NCBI GenBank assembly: GCA_963798325.1
Contig: CAWCSS010000001.1
Location: forward strand, 620,001-684,000
DNA from: Solirubrobacter sp963798325
GTDB taxonomy: Bacteria; Actinomycetota; Thermoleophilia; Solirubrobacterales; Solirubrobacteraceae
Direction of reading: 5' to 3'
DNA length: 64,000 nucleotides
Every line of letters starts with the position of its first letter. Position 1 is the stretch's first letter. The notes under the pieces are model-generated. The model was not told the DNA's origin. It was given only the letters and a program-made list of their open reading frames with translations, and searched no databases. Positions 48,050 to 57,969 of this stretch are shown piece after piece. Position numbers and translations under genes: made by a program.

Positions 48050-48122
48050 CCGACCAAGTGTGAAGAATTATCCGTTGGTCGGGTAGCGCAAGGGCCTTCG
48101 AATCGTCACACTTCCGCGCGCC

Positions 48123-49549
48123 ATGAGGAGAGCGCAGACGGTTGTGGTCGTTCCGTCCAGGACGATCGAGAAGTTCCATGAGCCCGCGGCGGAGACGCAG
48201 GCCTACGAAGAACGGCTGCTCTGCCTGCTCCTGAGGCTGCGGGAACCTGGGGTCCACGTCGTCTACGTGACGTCGAACCCGGTGCCCGAGGCGATCGTCG
48301 AGTACTACCTGAACCTGCTCCCCGCCGGCATCCGCGACGGACGCGCGCCAGAGGCTGACGATGCTCAGCGCCGAGGACCCCTCGATCCGGCCGCTGAGCG
48401 CCAAGCTGCTCGAGCGCCCGACGCTGCTCACCCGGATCCGCTGGGCGATCCCGGACCACGAGGACGCCTCCCTGGTCCCGTACGTCTGCACGGAGCTGGA
48501 GTACGCGCTCGGCAAGGAGCTCGGCCTGCCGGTCCACGGCGCCGACCCCGCGCTCGCCCACCTCGGCACCAAGAGCGGCGGGCGGGAGCTGTTCGCGCGC
48601 GCCGGCGTCGCCCACCCGCTCGGGATCGAGAACGTCCACACGCGCGCCGACGTGATCGCCGCGATCATCCGGCTGCGGGCCGTGCGCCCGCGGATCGGCC
48701 AGGTGGTGGTCAAGCTCGACGACGGTGTGTCGGGCGAGGGCAACGCGATCGTCGAGCTGCGCGGGCTCCCCCGCTCCGGCAGCAGGCTCGAGCCGGCCGG
48801 GGTCGCCGAGCGCGTCGACGCGATGCGCCTGCAGGCGCCCGGGGTCGGCGCTGGGCGAGTACCTGGATCGCCTCCAGCGCGGCGGCGTCGTGGAGGAGCG
48901 GATCGTCGCCCGCGAGCTGCGCAGCCCGAGCGTCCAGCTGGAGCTCGGCCCGCGCGAGGCCAGGGTCGTCTCCACCCACGACCAGATCCTCACCGACGAC
49001 ATGTGCGTCGGCTGCCGCTTCCCGGCCGAGGCCGCGTATGCGGGGCTGATCACCGAGGCGGCCGAGCGGATCGGCCGGCACCTGGTCGACGCGGGCGCGC
49101 ACGGTCGCGCGGCGATCGACTTCATCGTCGCCCGCAACCGCTCGGGCACGTGGAGCGCGTACGCGATCGAGATCAACCTGCGCAAGGGGGCCACGACGCA
49201 CCCGCTGACGGCTCTGGAGCTGCTCTCCGGCGGCGCGTACGACCCGACCCACGGCACGTTCGCGCTCGGCCTCGAGGAACGCCATTACGTCGCGACCGAC
49301 CACCTGGAGTCCCCCCGGCTGACGGCCCTCGGCAAGGGCGCGCTGTTCGAGCTGGAGGCGCTCCCGGGCCTCGACCACGACGGCTGCGGCGTCGTCTTCC
49401 ACATGATCAGCGCGCTCGACGAGCTCGGGCGGATGGGGATGACGGTGATCGGCCGCTCGGCCACCGACGCCCAGCTGCGCTACGACACGATCACCGCCCA
49501 GCTGCTGGCCGCGGCGGACGAGCTGGACGCCGAGTTCGCCGTCGCGTGA
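48123..49549 (+). CDS. ATP-grasp peptide ligase, PGM1-like (two frameshifts)
   Basis: About 475 codons from ATG 48123. An N-terminal pre-ATP-grasp part (VVVVPSRTIEKFHEPAAETQ, HVVYVTSNPVPEAIVEYYL) is followed by an ATP-grasp core with VVVKLDDGVSGEGNAI as nucleotide-binding strand and AIDFIVAR...AIEINLRKGATTHPL carrying the metal ligands. The C-terminal extension TLGLEERHYVATDHLESP-like region matches the PGM1-C type domain. The frame shifts near 48345 and 48850. PGM1 of pheganomycin joins a non-ribosomal amino acid to a peptide. No precursor peptide gene is clear nearby. Confidence 0.8.
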
Positions 49550-49553
49550 CGGT

Positions 49554-50612
49554 TCACGCCACGCGGACGGAATAGACGGGCGGCAGCCTGACGGCCGCCG
49601 GGAACCAGGACCCGCCCGCGTCCGGCGAGCCGAACACGTCCCCGGACGTGGCGCCGAAGTACAGCTCGAGCCCTTCGCCCTCGCCCGTGCAATCGAACGC
49701 CTGGCGAAGGACGGTCAGGTAGGCGTGCTCGGCCGGCAGCCCGTTCCCGCGCGGCTCCCATGAGGCACCCGCGTCGCGTGTCTCGTAGACGCGCACGTGG
49801 CCCTCGGGCGTCACGCGGTCCATGTCGGCCTTCAGGGGGATGACGTAGGCGCTGTCGGGGTCGGCGGGGTCGATCACCAGCGGGAAGCCGAAGTCCGATG
49901 GCAGGCCGTCGCCGATGTAGGTCCAGCTCTCGGCACCGTCGTCAGAGCGATACACGCCGCCGTGGAACTGCATGAACAACCGGTCGGGCTGCCTGGGCGC
50001 CCGCTTGAGGTTGTGGATGCAGAGGGTGATCGTGTCCGCGGGGGCGTCGTCGGGCAGGTAGCGCGGGCGGATGCCCTGATTGCCGTGCCGCCACGTCTCG
50101 CCGGCGTCGTCGGTCAGCCAGATGCCGACGGCCGAGATCCCGAGTGCGAGCCGGCCCGGCGCGCCGGGCGTGGGGACGATCGAGTGCAGGCACAAGCCAC
50201 CGCCGCCCGGCTTCCACTCCGGCCGCGTCGGGTGCTCCCACAGGGCCTGGTTGAGCGTCCACGATTCGCCGCCGTCGCGGCTGCTGAAGAGCACACCCGG
50301 GTCGCCGCCCGCGTAGAGCGTGCCGTCGCTGTCGGCCACGAGGGTCCAGATTCGCTCCAGTGCCGCGTCGCCGCCCTCCGGCAGCGTGACCCCCGCCGCC
50401 TGGTGCCACTCACCCGCCGGATCGTCGGCGAAGAACAGCTTCGGCCCGTAGAAGGGCGAGATCATCGCCGCGAAGTAGCGCCCGCTGTGCGGGTCGCGCA
50501 TCGCGTACTCGACCGGCTCGCCCGCGAACTGGCGCGTGCTGACGGCGAACTGGTCGCCCTCGCCCTCGAGCACGAACAGGCCCTTCTTGGTGCCGACCAG
50601 CAGCTCGGTCAT
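49554..50612 (-). CDS. BNR/Asp-box propeller protein coupled to a MoaD/ThiS-type protein
   Basis: 352 residues with no signal peptide, so cytosolic. Asp-box repeats (S-x-D-x-G-x-x-W) occur five times: SRDGGESW, TDDAGETW, SDDGAESW, TRDAGASW and SPDAGGSW, each in a sialidase-type propeller blade. The family includes sialidases and photosystem assembly factors; the catalytic residues of a sialidase are not evident. ATG 50612 overlaps the MoaD-like gene stop, a conserved pairing in actinobacteria as I recall it. A role with the ubiquitin-like partner is inferred, not shown. Confidence 0.85.
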   Translation of the reverse strand: MTELLVGTKKGLFVLEGEGDQFAVSTRQFAGEPVEYAMRDPHSGRYFAAMISPFYGPKLFFADDPAGEWHQAAGVTLPEGGDAALERIWTLVADSDGTLYAGGDPGVLFSSRDGGESWTLNQALWEHPTRPEWKPGGGGLCLHSIVPTPGAPGRLALGISAVGIWLTDDAGETWRHGNQGIRPRYLPDDAPADTITLCIHNLKRAPRQPDRLFMQFHGGVYRSDDGAESWTYIGDGLPSDFGFPLVIDPADPDSAYVIPLKADMDRVTPEGHVRVYETRDAGASWEPRGNGLPAEHAYLTVLRQAFDCTGEGEGLELYFGATSGDVFGSPDAGGSWFPAAVRLPPVYSVRVA

Positions 50613-50878
50613 GCGCTTCCTCCTGAGATCGCGGGGAGCACGTCGATGCGGTCGCCGTCGGCGATCGGCGTGTCCTCGTCCCCGCGCTCGCCGTTGACGA
50701 ACACATTGATGTGGCGGCGGATCCGATCGCGCTCGTCGAGGATCCAGCCGTCCAGCGACGGCTGGGCCCGCTCGAGCGCCTGCAGGAGCTCCTTCACGGT
50801 GGCCCCCGCGATCTCGTGCTCGCCGCCGCCGGCGAGCTGCTTGAGCGGGCCACGCAGACGCACGAGCGCTCCGGTCAT
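50609..50878 (-). CDS. MoaD/ThiS-family ubiquitin-like protein with C-terminal GGSA
   Basis: 89 residues of the beta-grasp fold: VRLRGPLKQLAGGGEHEI, ATVKELLQALERAQPSL, RRHINVFVNGERG and ADGDRIDVLPAISGGSA. In sulfur carriers such as MoaD, ThiS and CysO the GG is terminal and is adenylated or thiocarboxylated. Here two residues follow the GG, as in QbsE-type carriers that need a protease to trim them. The pathway is not visible: no moeB-like or JAMM protease gene lies in the window. It is co-transcribed with the BNR gene. Confidence 0.85.
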   Translation of the reverse strand: MTGALVRLRGPLKQLAGGGEHEIAGATVKELLQALERAQPSLDGWILDERDRIRRHINVFVNGERGDEDTPIADGDRIDVLPAISGGSA

Positions 50879-50908
50879 GGAGCTATAGACCGGAGCGGGA
50901 GCGAAATC

Positions 50909-51106
50909 TCATCGGGAGGCGAGAAGTGTCTGCAGATCGTCGCGCAATGCGCGCAGCCCTTCGAGGTCGAGCGTTGGATTGGTGGTCTCGTTCAGACCGC
51001 GCTGCACCTCGTCCGGGATCAGCATCGTGCCGACGCCCATCGTCTCCATCACCTGCTCCATGAGGACGTTGATCTCCTCGTGGAGTTTGGCGCTCTCCTC
51101 ATCCAT
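50909..51106 (-). CDS. 65-residue hypothetical protein overlapping the methyltransferase gene
   Basis: 65 residues, helical (ESAKLHEEINVLMEQVMETMG, LDLEGLRALRDDLQTLLASR). The overlap with the methyltransferase 3' end is 8 nt (start 51106 against stop 51099), which points to translational coupling. It has no signal peptide or motif. It may be a real short gene or a spurious frame; the coupled position and helical composition favour a real one. Confidence 0.5.
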   Translation of the reverse strand: MDEESAKLHEEINVLMEQVMETMGVGTMLIPDEVQRGLNETTNPTLDLEGLRALRDDLQTLLASR

Positions 51107-51839
51107 GACGCGGAAGTCTATGGCGCAGCTCGATGCCGCGCAGGTCGTGCTCATCGTCGACGATCTCGCGCGGATCCTCGTACTCCAGCGCGGAGATGAA
51201 GGGATCGAGATCACCCGCCTGGGCGCCGCCGACTTCCAGGACCACGACACCGCCCGGCTTGAGCCAGTCGCGCGCGTCGTGCAGCGCCCGGATCAGGATG
51301 TCCAGCCCTTCCTCGCCGCCGTCGTAGGCGAGCGCGGTCTCGAAGCGGAACGTGTCGCGCTGCAGGAGCGGGAGCGCACGGCGCGGGACGTAGGGCACGA
51401 CGCCGACCACGAGGTCGGCCGACAGGCCGGCCGGCACGGGCGCGAACAGGTCGCCCTCGTACGCCTCGACGCCGTTGGCGCGCGCGTTGGCCACCGCGTT
51501 GGGGTCGAGGTCGGTGCCGATCACGCGGGCGCCCGGACGGCGCGCCTGAAGCGTCGCCGCGACAGCGCCGCAGCCGGTGCACAGATCGATCGCCACCCCG
51601 TCGTCCGGCAGCAGCTCGGCCGCGCGCTCGGCGATCAGCTCGGTGTGCCAGCGCGGGACGTAGACGTCCCGATGGACGAGGATCGTCAGCCCGCAGAACA
51701 GCACGTTGCCGGTGATCCACGCGAGCGGTTCGCCGTCCTCGCGGCGCACCACCATCGCCTCGAGCTTCTCGGCGTCCCCGTCGGCGGCCGCGATCAGCTC
51801 CTCGGCCTCCTCGTCGGCGGCGACGAAGCCACCGGCCAT
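51099..51839 (-). CDS. PrmC/HemK-like methyltransferase lacking the NPPY motif
   Basis: 246 residues. The AWITGNVLFCGLTILVHRDVYVPR opening resembles the PrmC N-terminus (PLAYILG...F.V...VLIPR). AIDLCTGCGAVAATLQ is SAM-binding motif I and VIGTDLDPNAVANA follows. Where PrmC has NPPY, which holds the target glutamine amide, this protein has VVPYVP, so it may not methylate release factors. It probably modifies another substrate. The start is set at ATG 51839, 27 bases after the pntB stop; a longer N-terminus is possible. Confidence 0.8.
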   Translation of the reverse strand: MAGGFVAADEEAEELIAAADGDAEKLEAMVVRREDGEPLAWITGNVLFCGLTILVHRDVYVPRWHTELIAERAAELLPDDGVAIDLCTGCGAVAATLQARRPGARVIGTDLDPNAVANARANGVEAYEGDLFAPVPAGLSADLVVGVVPYVPRRALPLLQRDTFRFETALAYDGGEEGLDILIRALHDARDWLKPGGVVVLEVGGAQAGDLDPFISALEYEDPREIVDDEHDLRGIELRHRLPRHG

Positions 51840-51865
51840 CAGCCGCTGCGTCAGTTCGTCAAGCG

Positions 51866-53234
51866 TCAGAGCGCCTGGACCTCGGAGAGGATGTCGGCCA
51901 CGGAGGTCTTGGCGTCACCGAAGAGCATCGCGGTCTTGGGGTCATAGAAGAGCGGGTTGTCGATGCCGGCGAAGCCGGAGGACATCGAGCGCTTCAAGAC
52001 GATCACCGAGGAGGACTTGTCGACGTCGAGGATCGGCATGCCGAAGATCGGCGAGTCCGCGACCGTGCGCGCGGCCGGGTTGGTCACGTCGTTGGCGCCG
52101 ATCACCAGCGAGACGTCCGTGCGGGCGAACTCGGCGTTGATGTCGTCCATCTCCTTCAGGCGGTCGTACGGGACGTCGGCCTCGGCCAGCAGCACGTTCA
52201 TGTGGCCCGGCATGCGGCCCGCGACCGGGTGGATGCCGTACAGCACCTCGACCCCGCGCTTCTCCAGCTCGGTGGCCAGATCGGCGACCGCGCGCTGGGC
52301 CTGGGCGACGGCCATGCCGTAGCCGGGCACGACGACCACCAACCGCGCGTAGGAGAGCTGGATGGCGACGTCGGCGGCGGACGTCGACCGTGCGGTCCCG
52401 CCCCCGCCCGGCGCGACCAGCGCGCCGCCACCGCCGGTGCCGACGCCGGCGAAGAAGACGTTGCCGATCGAGCGGTTCATCGCCTTGGCCATCTGGTTGG
52501 TGAGGATCGAGCCGGAGGCGCCGACGAGCATGCCGGCGACGATCAGCGCGGTGTTGTCCAGCGCGATGCCCGCGGCGGCCGCAGACAACCCCGTGAAGGC
52601 GTTCAGCGTGGAGATGACGACCGGCATGTCGGCGCCGCCGATCGGAATCACGGCGAGCACGCCCAAGGCACCGGCGGAGAGCAGGATCAGCCAGAACAGC
52701 AGCTCGGAGTCCGAGCCGGCGGCGATCACCACGGCCAGCCCGACGGCGATCACCAGCAGCGCGGCGTTGACGGCCTTGGGCGTCTTGAACCCGCCCTTCA
52801 TCAGCTCCTGGAGCTTGAGGAACGCGATGTTCGAGCCCCAGAAGGAGATCGAGCCGATGATCGCGCCGAACAGCAGCGGGATCAGCGCCTCGAGCGGGAG
52901 GCGTGACCGGTACGGAACTCGACCAGCGCGATCAGCGCCACCGCGCCGCCGCCGACGCCGTTGAACAGCGCGACCATCTGCGGCATCGCGGTCATCTTCA
53001 CGCTGCGCGCCGCGGGGACGCCGATCGCCGCGCCGATCGCCACGCCGAGGACGATCAGCACCCAGTCCCCGACGCCCTGCTGGGCAGCGTCGCGAACACG
53101 GCGATCGCCATGCCGACCGCCGCGACCTGGTTGCCGCGCACCGCCGTGCGCGGCCCGCGCAGCATCCGCAGCCCCAGGATGAACATCGAGAAGGCCACGA
53201 TGTAGAGCAGGTTGATGACGTCCGCGCGACTCAC
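51866..53234 (-). CDS. pntB: NAD(P) transhydrogenase, beta subunit (frame broken twice near the N-terminus)
   Basis: About 456 codons from GTG 53234. The membrane domain begins VSRADVINLLYIVAFSMFILGLRML and continues LFNGVGGGAVALIALVEF and GSISFWGSNIAFLKLQELMKGG. The frame shifts near 53085 and 52905. The C-terminal domain III binds NADP through GYGMAVAQAQRAVADLA and ends PMLFGDAKTSVADILSEV, which is intact. With PntA it couples proton entry to NADP reduction by NADH at the membrane. It is the third gene of the operon. Confidence 0.9.
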
Positions 53235-53557
53235 GGAACGTCGGGTGATCGGGGTGGGGCGGACGGGATCTCCGCCTTCTTCTTGCCTTTGAACATCCCG
53301 AGCATCCGGTCGGTGACCAGGAAGCCGCCGATGACGTTGATCGTCCCGAAGGTGATCGCGACCACGAGCAGGACCTGGTTGAGCAACCGGTACGTAGTCC
53401 TGGCCGATCAGTAGCAGGCCGCCGAGCACGACGATGCCGTGGATCGCGTTGGTGCCGCTCATCAGCGGCGTGTGCAGCGTGTTCGGCACCTTCGAGATGA
53501 CCTCGAAGCCGACGAACGCCGCCAGGACGAGAATCGCCAGCTCGGTCAGCAGGTCCA

Positions 53558-53558
<1 letters not shown>
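53231..53558 (-). CDS. pntAb: NAD(P) transhydrogenase, alpha subunit membrane part (one frameshift)
   Basis: About 109 codons from ATG 53558. Membrane helices read LLTELAILVLAAFVGFEVIS, then SGTNAIHGIVVLGGLLLIGQD. The frame shifts near 53392 and continues NQVLLVVAITFGTINVIGGF and LVTDRMLGMFKGKKK before the stop. The small size matches the separately encoded C-terminal membrane domain seen in three-gene pnt operons. Its stop overlaps the GTG of pntB (GTGA). Confidence 0.88.
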
Positions 53559-54625
<1,067 letters not shown>

Positions 54626-54647
54626 CGGGGCGCAACCCTAACTCACA

Positions 54648-55553
54648 TCACGGCGTCTGCAGTGGCAACGCCACGCCGCGGCCGCCTTCGATGGCCACGC
54701 GCGAAACGGTTGGCGAGCATGTCCTCGCTGATCGCCGCGGCCGCCGCGGCCACGCCCACGTCGTCGGTCCCGGTGATGATCCAGGTGGGGCGCTCGTCCT
54801 TGTAGCGGGTCGCCGCGACCAGCCCGGAGCCCGGGCCGAGCGTCCTGCCGACGTCCCCCGCGGCGTCCAGCAGCGTCGAACCTCGTGCCGGCCGCGTCGG
54901 GCTTGGCGAACACGCCGGAGGCGGCCGGCCCCGCCTCGAGCGTGCGCGCCGCGATGTCCTTGCGCACCTCGCTCCACTTGCCGACGAGGATGCGCAGCAC
55001 CTGACCCGGTGAGGACTCGAGGTTCGAGCGCGCGAGACCGTTGACGCCCGCCGCCTTCAGCCGCGCCTCGACCTCGTCGCAGGAGCGATCCTCGGAATCG
55101 CCCATGCAGACGAGGCGGATCGGAAGCTTCTTGCCGTCCAGGCCGGAGCGGAAGGGCTCCGGGAACATCCCCACGACCGCCGGGACCCGGACGCGTGCGT
55201 GGCGGTCCCACCAGATCCGGTCGCCCGGGTAGAGCTTGCGCACGCCGGCGCCCTCATCGGTGGCCACCCCGTTGACGAAGTAGTACCAGGCGACGGGTCG
55301 GCCGGCGTCCTCGCCGCCCGAGACGCCGCCGATCTGCTGCACGACGGACCCGCTCGACGTGACCTCGAAGGACCGATCCAGCAGCGCCATCACGGTCTCC
55401 TGCTTGCGCGCGGTCTCGCGCTTGGTGGGCGCCAGCCGCGAGGCGCCGAAGTCCTGCGTGACGGTCACGGAGACCGGTCCGCCGGTCGGCACGTCGGCCT
55501 TGCCGCACCCGGCGGCAACGACGACGAGGAGGATCAGGAGAGCGCGTTTCACG
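54648..55553 (-). CDS. Lipoprotein with DUF4430-like domain (two frameshifts near the 3' end)
   Basis: About 302 codons from GTG 55553. The lipobox is VVAAGC in KRALLILLVVVAAGCGKAD. Then VTVTQDFGASRLAPT begins a domain in which WYYFVNGVATDEGAG and LYPGDRIWWDRHARVRVP resemble DUF4430/transcobalamin-like folds. The second half (KLPIRLVCMGDSEDRSCDEVEARL) has a cysteine pair. Frame shifts near 54885 and 54710; after them the tail VAIEGGRGVALPLQTP reads naturally. Neighbour to the cobalamin adenosyltransferase on the other strand, so a cobalamin-binding role is possible but unproved. Confidence 0.75.
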
Positions 55554-55579
55554 GAGAGTGGTATACGACAAGCGAGCGC

Positions 55580-56140
55580 ATGACGGTAAACCTGACACGT
55601 ATCTACACCCGCCTCGGCGACGGCGGAGAGACCCATCTGGGCGACATGAGCCGGGTCCCGAAGACCCACCCGCGGATCGAGGCCTACGGCACCGTGGACG
55701 AGCTCAACGCGCACCTCGGCGTGGCGCTGGCGGGCGAGCTCCCGCGCCGCTACCGCGAGTGGCTGGAGCGGATCCAGAACGACCTCTTCGACGTCGGTGC
55801 CGACATCAGCGTCCCCGAGGGCGGCGAGCGCCGGCGCCTGCGCGTCCTGCCCGAGCAGACCGCCTGGCTCGAGCAGGCCTGCGACGAGGCCAACGCCGAG
55901 CTCCCGCCGCTGAAGTCCTTCGTCCTGCCCGGCGGCACGCTCGCCGCCGCGCACCTGCACGTCTGCCGCACGGTCTGCCGGCGCGCCGAGCGCGCGACGA
56001 TCAGCTGCGGCGCCGAGGTCAACGCGGAGACGGTCCGCTACCTCAACCGCCTCAGCGACCTGCTGTTCATCCTCTCGCGTGGCGTGAACCAAGCGGCCGG
56101 CGCGGCGGAGCCGCTGTGGGAGCCAGGACGCTTCCGCTGA
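55580..56140 (+). CDS. Cob(I)yrinic acid a,c-diamide adenosyltransferase (PduO/MMAB type)
   Basis: 186 residues. YTRLGDGGETHLGDMSRVPKT is the ATP-binding loop, RIEAYGTVDELNAHLG follows, and RRAERATI...RYLNRLSDLLFILSR is the corrinoid-side signature. The enzyme adenosylates cob(I)alamin to make coenzyme B12 for mutases or ribonucleotide reductase. ATG 55580 is set back from the divergent lipoprotein gene by 26 bases, so regulation may be shared. The 3' end overlaps the convergent PAP2 gene. Confidence 0.93.
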   Translation: MTVNLTRIYTRLGDGGETHLGDMSRVPKTHPRIEAYGTVDELNAHLGVALAGELPRRYREWLERIQNDLFDVGADISVPEGGERRRLRVLPEQTAWLEQACDEANAELPPLKSFVLPGGTLAAAHLHVCRTVCRRAERATISCGAEVNAETVRYLNRLSDLLFILSRGVNQAAGAAEPLWEPGRFR

Positions 56141-56885
56141 GCACGAGGACGGCGAAGGCGATCGTCAGCGCGCCGAAGACGAACGTGGTGTTGTCGATGG
56201 CGTAGGTCGCCGCCGCCTCCGGCCGCGTGAGCACCGCCGCGAGCGCGGCAGTGGCCAGCACGCTGCCCGCGAGCACCGGCGCGCGCAGGCTCACCCGTTC
56301 CCACGAGCGCAGCGGGAGCACCGCCAGCGACGCCCAGAAGGTCGACACCAGCAGTCCGCCGAGCACGTCGGACGGGAAGTGCCAGCCGTTGATCAGGATC
56401 CCGTAGGCCGTGGCGACCGTGAGCAGGCCGCCGACGGTCGCCGCCAGCCAGCGCCGGTTCGAGGGCGCGATCAGCACGAGCGCGAGCGCGAAGCTCATCG
56501 CCCCCGTCGTGTGGCCGCTCGGCCAGGTGTGCTGGCCGAGCCACTGCGTGGAGTTGTGGTCGGTGGTCAGGAAGTGCTTGAGGACCTGGCTCGTGGCGCT
56601 GGCGCAGAGCATCGAGCCCGCCGCCAGCAGGCCGATCCTGGTGCGTTCCATGAGCGCCGCCGTGAAGACGATGCCGAGCACGAGCACCGTGTACGGCGCG
56701 GCGTTGAACAGGCCGACCACCCGGTGCGACTCGCTCACCCACTCGAACGGCCACAGGCCCATGAAGCCCACCAGCGTGCGCTCGTCGGCCGCCTGGACTG
56801 CCGGCACGTCGTTGACGAGCGTGTGCAGCAGCACGCCGAGCACGACGCAGACGAGGGCGATGAACAACGGGCGGCGCACTGACAC
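56067..56885 (-). CDS. PAP2-family membrane phosphatase-like protein with altered active-site motifs
   Basis: 272 residues with about six membrane helices. Of the three PAP2 motifs, PSGHT is intact (TWPSGHTTGA). The first is KHFLTTDHNS rather than KxxxxxxRP, and the third is NGWHFPSDVLGG, with the His and Asp but without the SR pair. It may bind lipid phosphates with reduced or different activity. The 74-base overlap with the adenosyltransferase gene is large for real genes, and an earlier stop in vivo cannot be excluded. Confidence 0.8.
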   Translation of the reverse strand: MSVRRPLFIALVCVVLGVLLHTLVNDVPAVQAADERTLVGFMGLWPFEWVSESHRVVGLFNAAPYTVLVLGIVFTAALMERTRIGLLAAGSMLCASATSQVLKHFLTTDHNSTQWLGQHTWPSGHTTGAMSFALALVLIAPSNRRWLAATVGGLLTVATAYGILINGWHFPSDVLGGLLVSTFWASLAVLPLRSWERVSLRAPVLAGSVLATAALAAVLTRPEAAATYAIDNTTFVFGALTIAFAVLVLSGSVLAPTAAPPRRPLGSRHARG

Positions 56886-56890
56886 GAACG

Positions 56891-57293
56891 CTACCGACCT
56901 CGCTTAAGCCGCAGACGAACGTCGCTCAGCGGCGGTGGCGCGACCATCCGCTGCCAGCCGCGCGGCGAGAGCACGAACTCGCCCCCGTCCTCGCGCAGGA
57001 CGATCCGGCCCTTCTCGGTGACCGCCAGCGTCGCCTCCGACAGCGGCCAGTCGCCGTAGGACGCCCAACTGCGAGATCGCCCGCCGGATCATCATGCGCG
57101 ACGCCCCGCGATCCAGCAGCGCCTTGACCATCGCCGCCTCGGTGACGTCCTCGACGCTGTAGACGTGCGGATCGCCCGCCGATTGCGACGCGCGGATGTA
57201 GCCCCAGCGCGCCCACTGGCCGATCGTGTTGCCGGAGACGCCGGCCAGCTCACCCACCGCTCCGGCGAGGAACTCACCATGAAGCCTTGGCAT
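56891..57293 (-). CDS. MerR/excisionase-like HTH protein (one frameshift)
   Basis: About 134 codons from ATG 57293. The N-terminal winged HTH reads GELAGVSGNTIGQWARWGYIRASQ and GDPHVYSVEDVTEAAMVKALLD, as in MerR-type regulators. The frame shifts near 57070 and continues ASYGDWPLSEATLAVTEKG then REDGGEFVLSPRGWQRM, ending at TAG 56891. The C-terminal domain may sense a ligand. The start is 28 bases from the response regulator stop on the same strand. Confidence 0.7.
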
Positions 57294-57320
57294 CTGAGGC
57301 GACGGTGGAATGTCCGCCTT

Positions 57321-57969
57321 CTACTGCCGATCCAACAGCCTCACTGCCGCGTCGCGGTCGGGCACGCGGAGCTTGCGCAGGATGGCGGCCACGTGCGAGC
57401 GCACGGTCGCGGGCGAGACGACCAAGCGTCCTCGCGATCTGCGCCGTGGTCATCTTGCGTCGCATCAGCTCGAGCACCTCCCACTCGCGCGAGGTCAGCC
57501 GTGGCTCGCCCTCGCGAGACGGCATCAGCGCCCGCCGCCGCGGCGCGCGGTCGCGGAACTCCTCCACGAGCCGCGTGACCAACGTCACCGGCAACGCGGC
57601 CTCGCCGGCCATCACGTCGCGCAGGGCGTCCGGCAGTCGCTCGGTCTCGGTGTCCTTGAGCAGGTAGCCCGCCGCGCCCGCGCGCAGGGCCGCGAACACG
57701 TGCCAGTCGTCGCGCGAGATCGTCAGCATGACGACGCGCGTGGCCGGCAGCCGCGCGGTGATCTCCCACGCCGCCGCGAGCCCGCTGCCGGGCATGTTCA
57801 CGTCCAGCAGCGCGAGGTCGGGCTGCTCGCGCAGCGCCGCATCCACCGCTCCGGGGGCGTCCTCCGCCTGGGCGATGATGTCGAAGCCACCGTCCTGTCC
57901 GAGCGCGCTCGCAATGTCCTCGCGCGTCGGCGCGTGGTCATCGGCGAGCAGAACGCGTACCCGGTCTAT
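57321..57969 (-). CDS. NarL/FixJ-family response regulator (one frameshift; unclear start)
   Basis: About 215 codons. The receiver begins VRVLLADDHAPTRED, with phospho-Asp in LALLDVNMPGSG and Lys in YLLKDTETERLP. LTSREWEVLELMRRKMTT opens the LuxR-type HTH; the frame shifts near 57425 and continues VSPATVRSHVAAILRKLRVP to TAG 57321. No ATG, GTG or TTG lies at the natural start: the ORF overlaps the kinase stop, and the only codon in place is ATA 57969. A sequence error or an unusual start is likely. It pairs with the kinase upstream. Confidence 0.8.
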
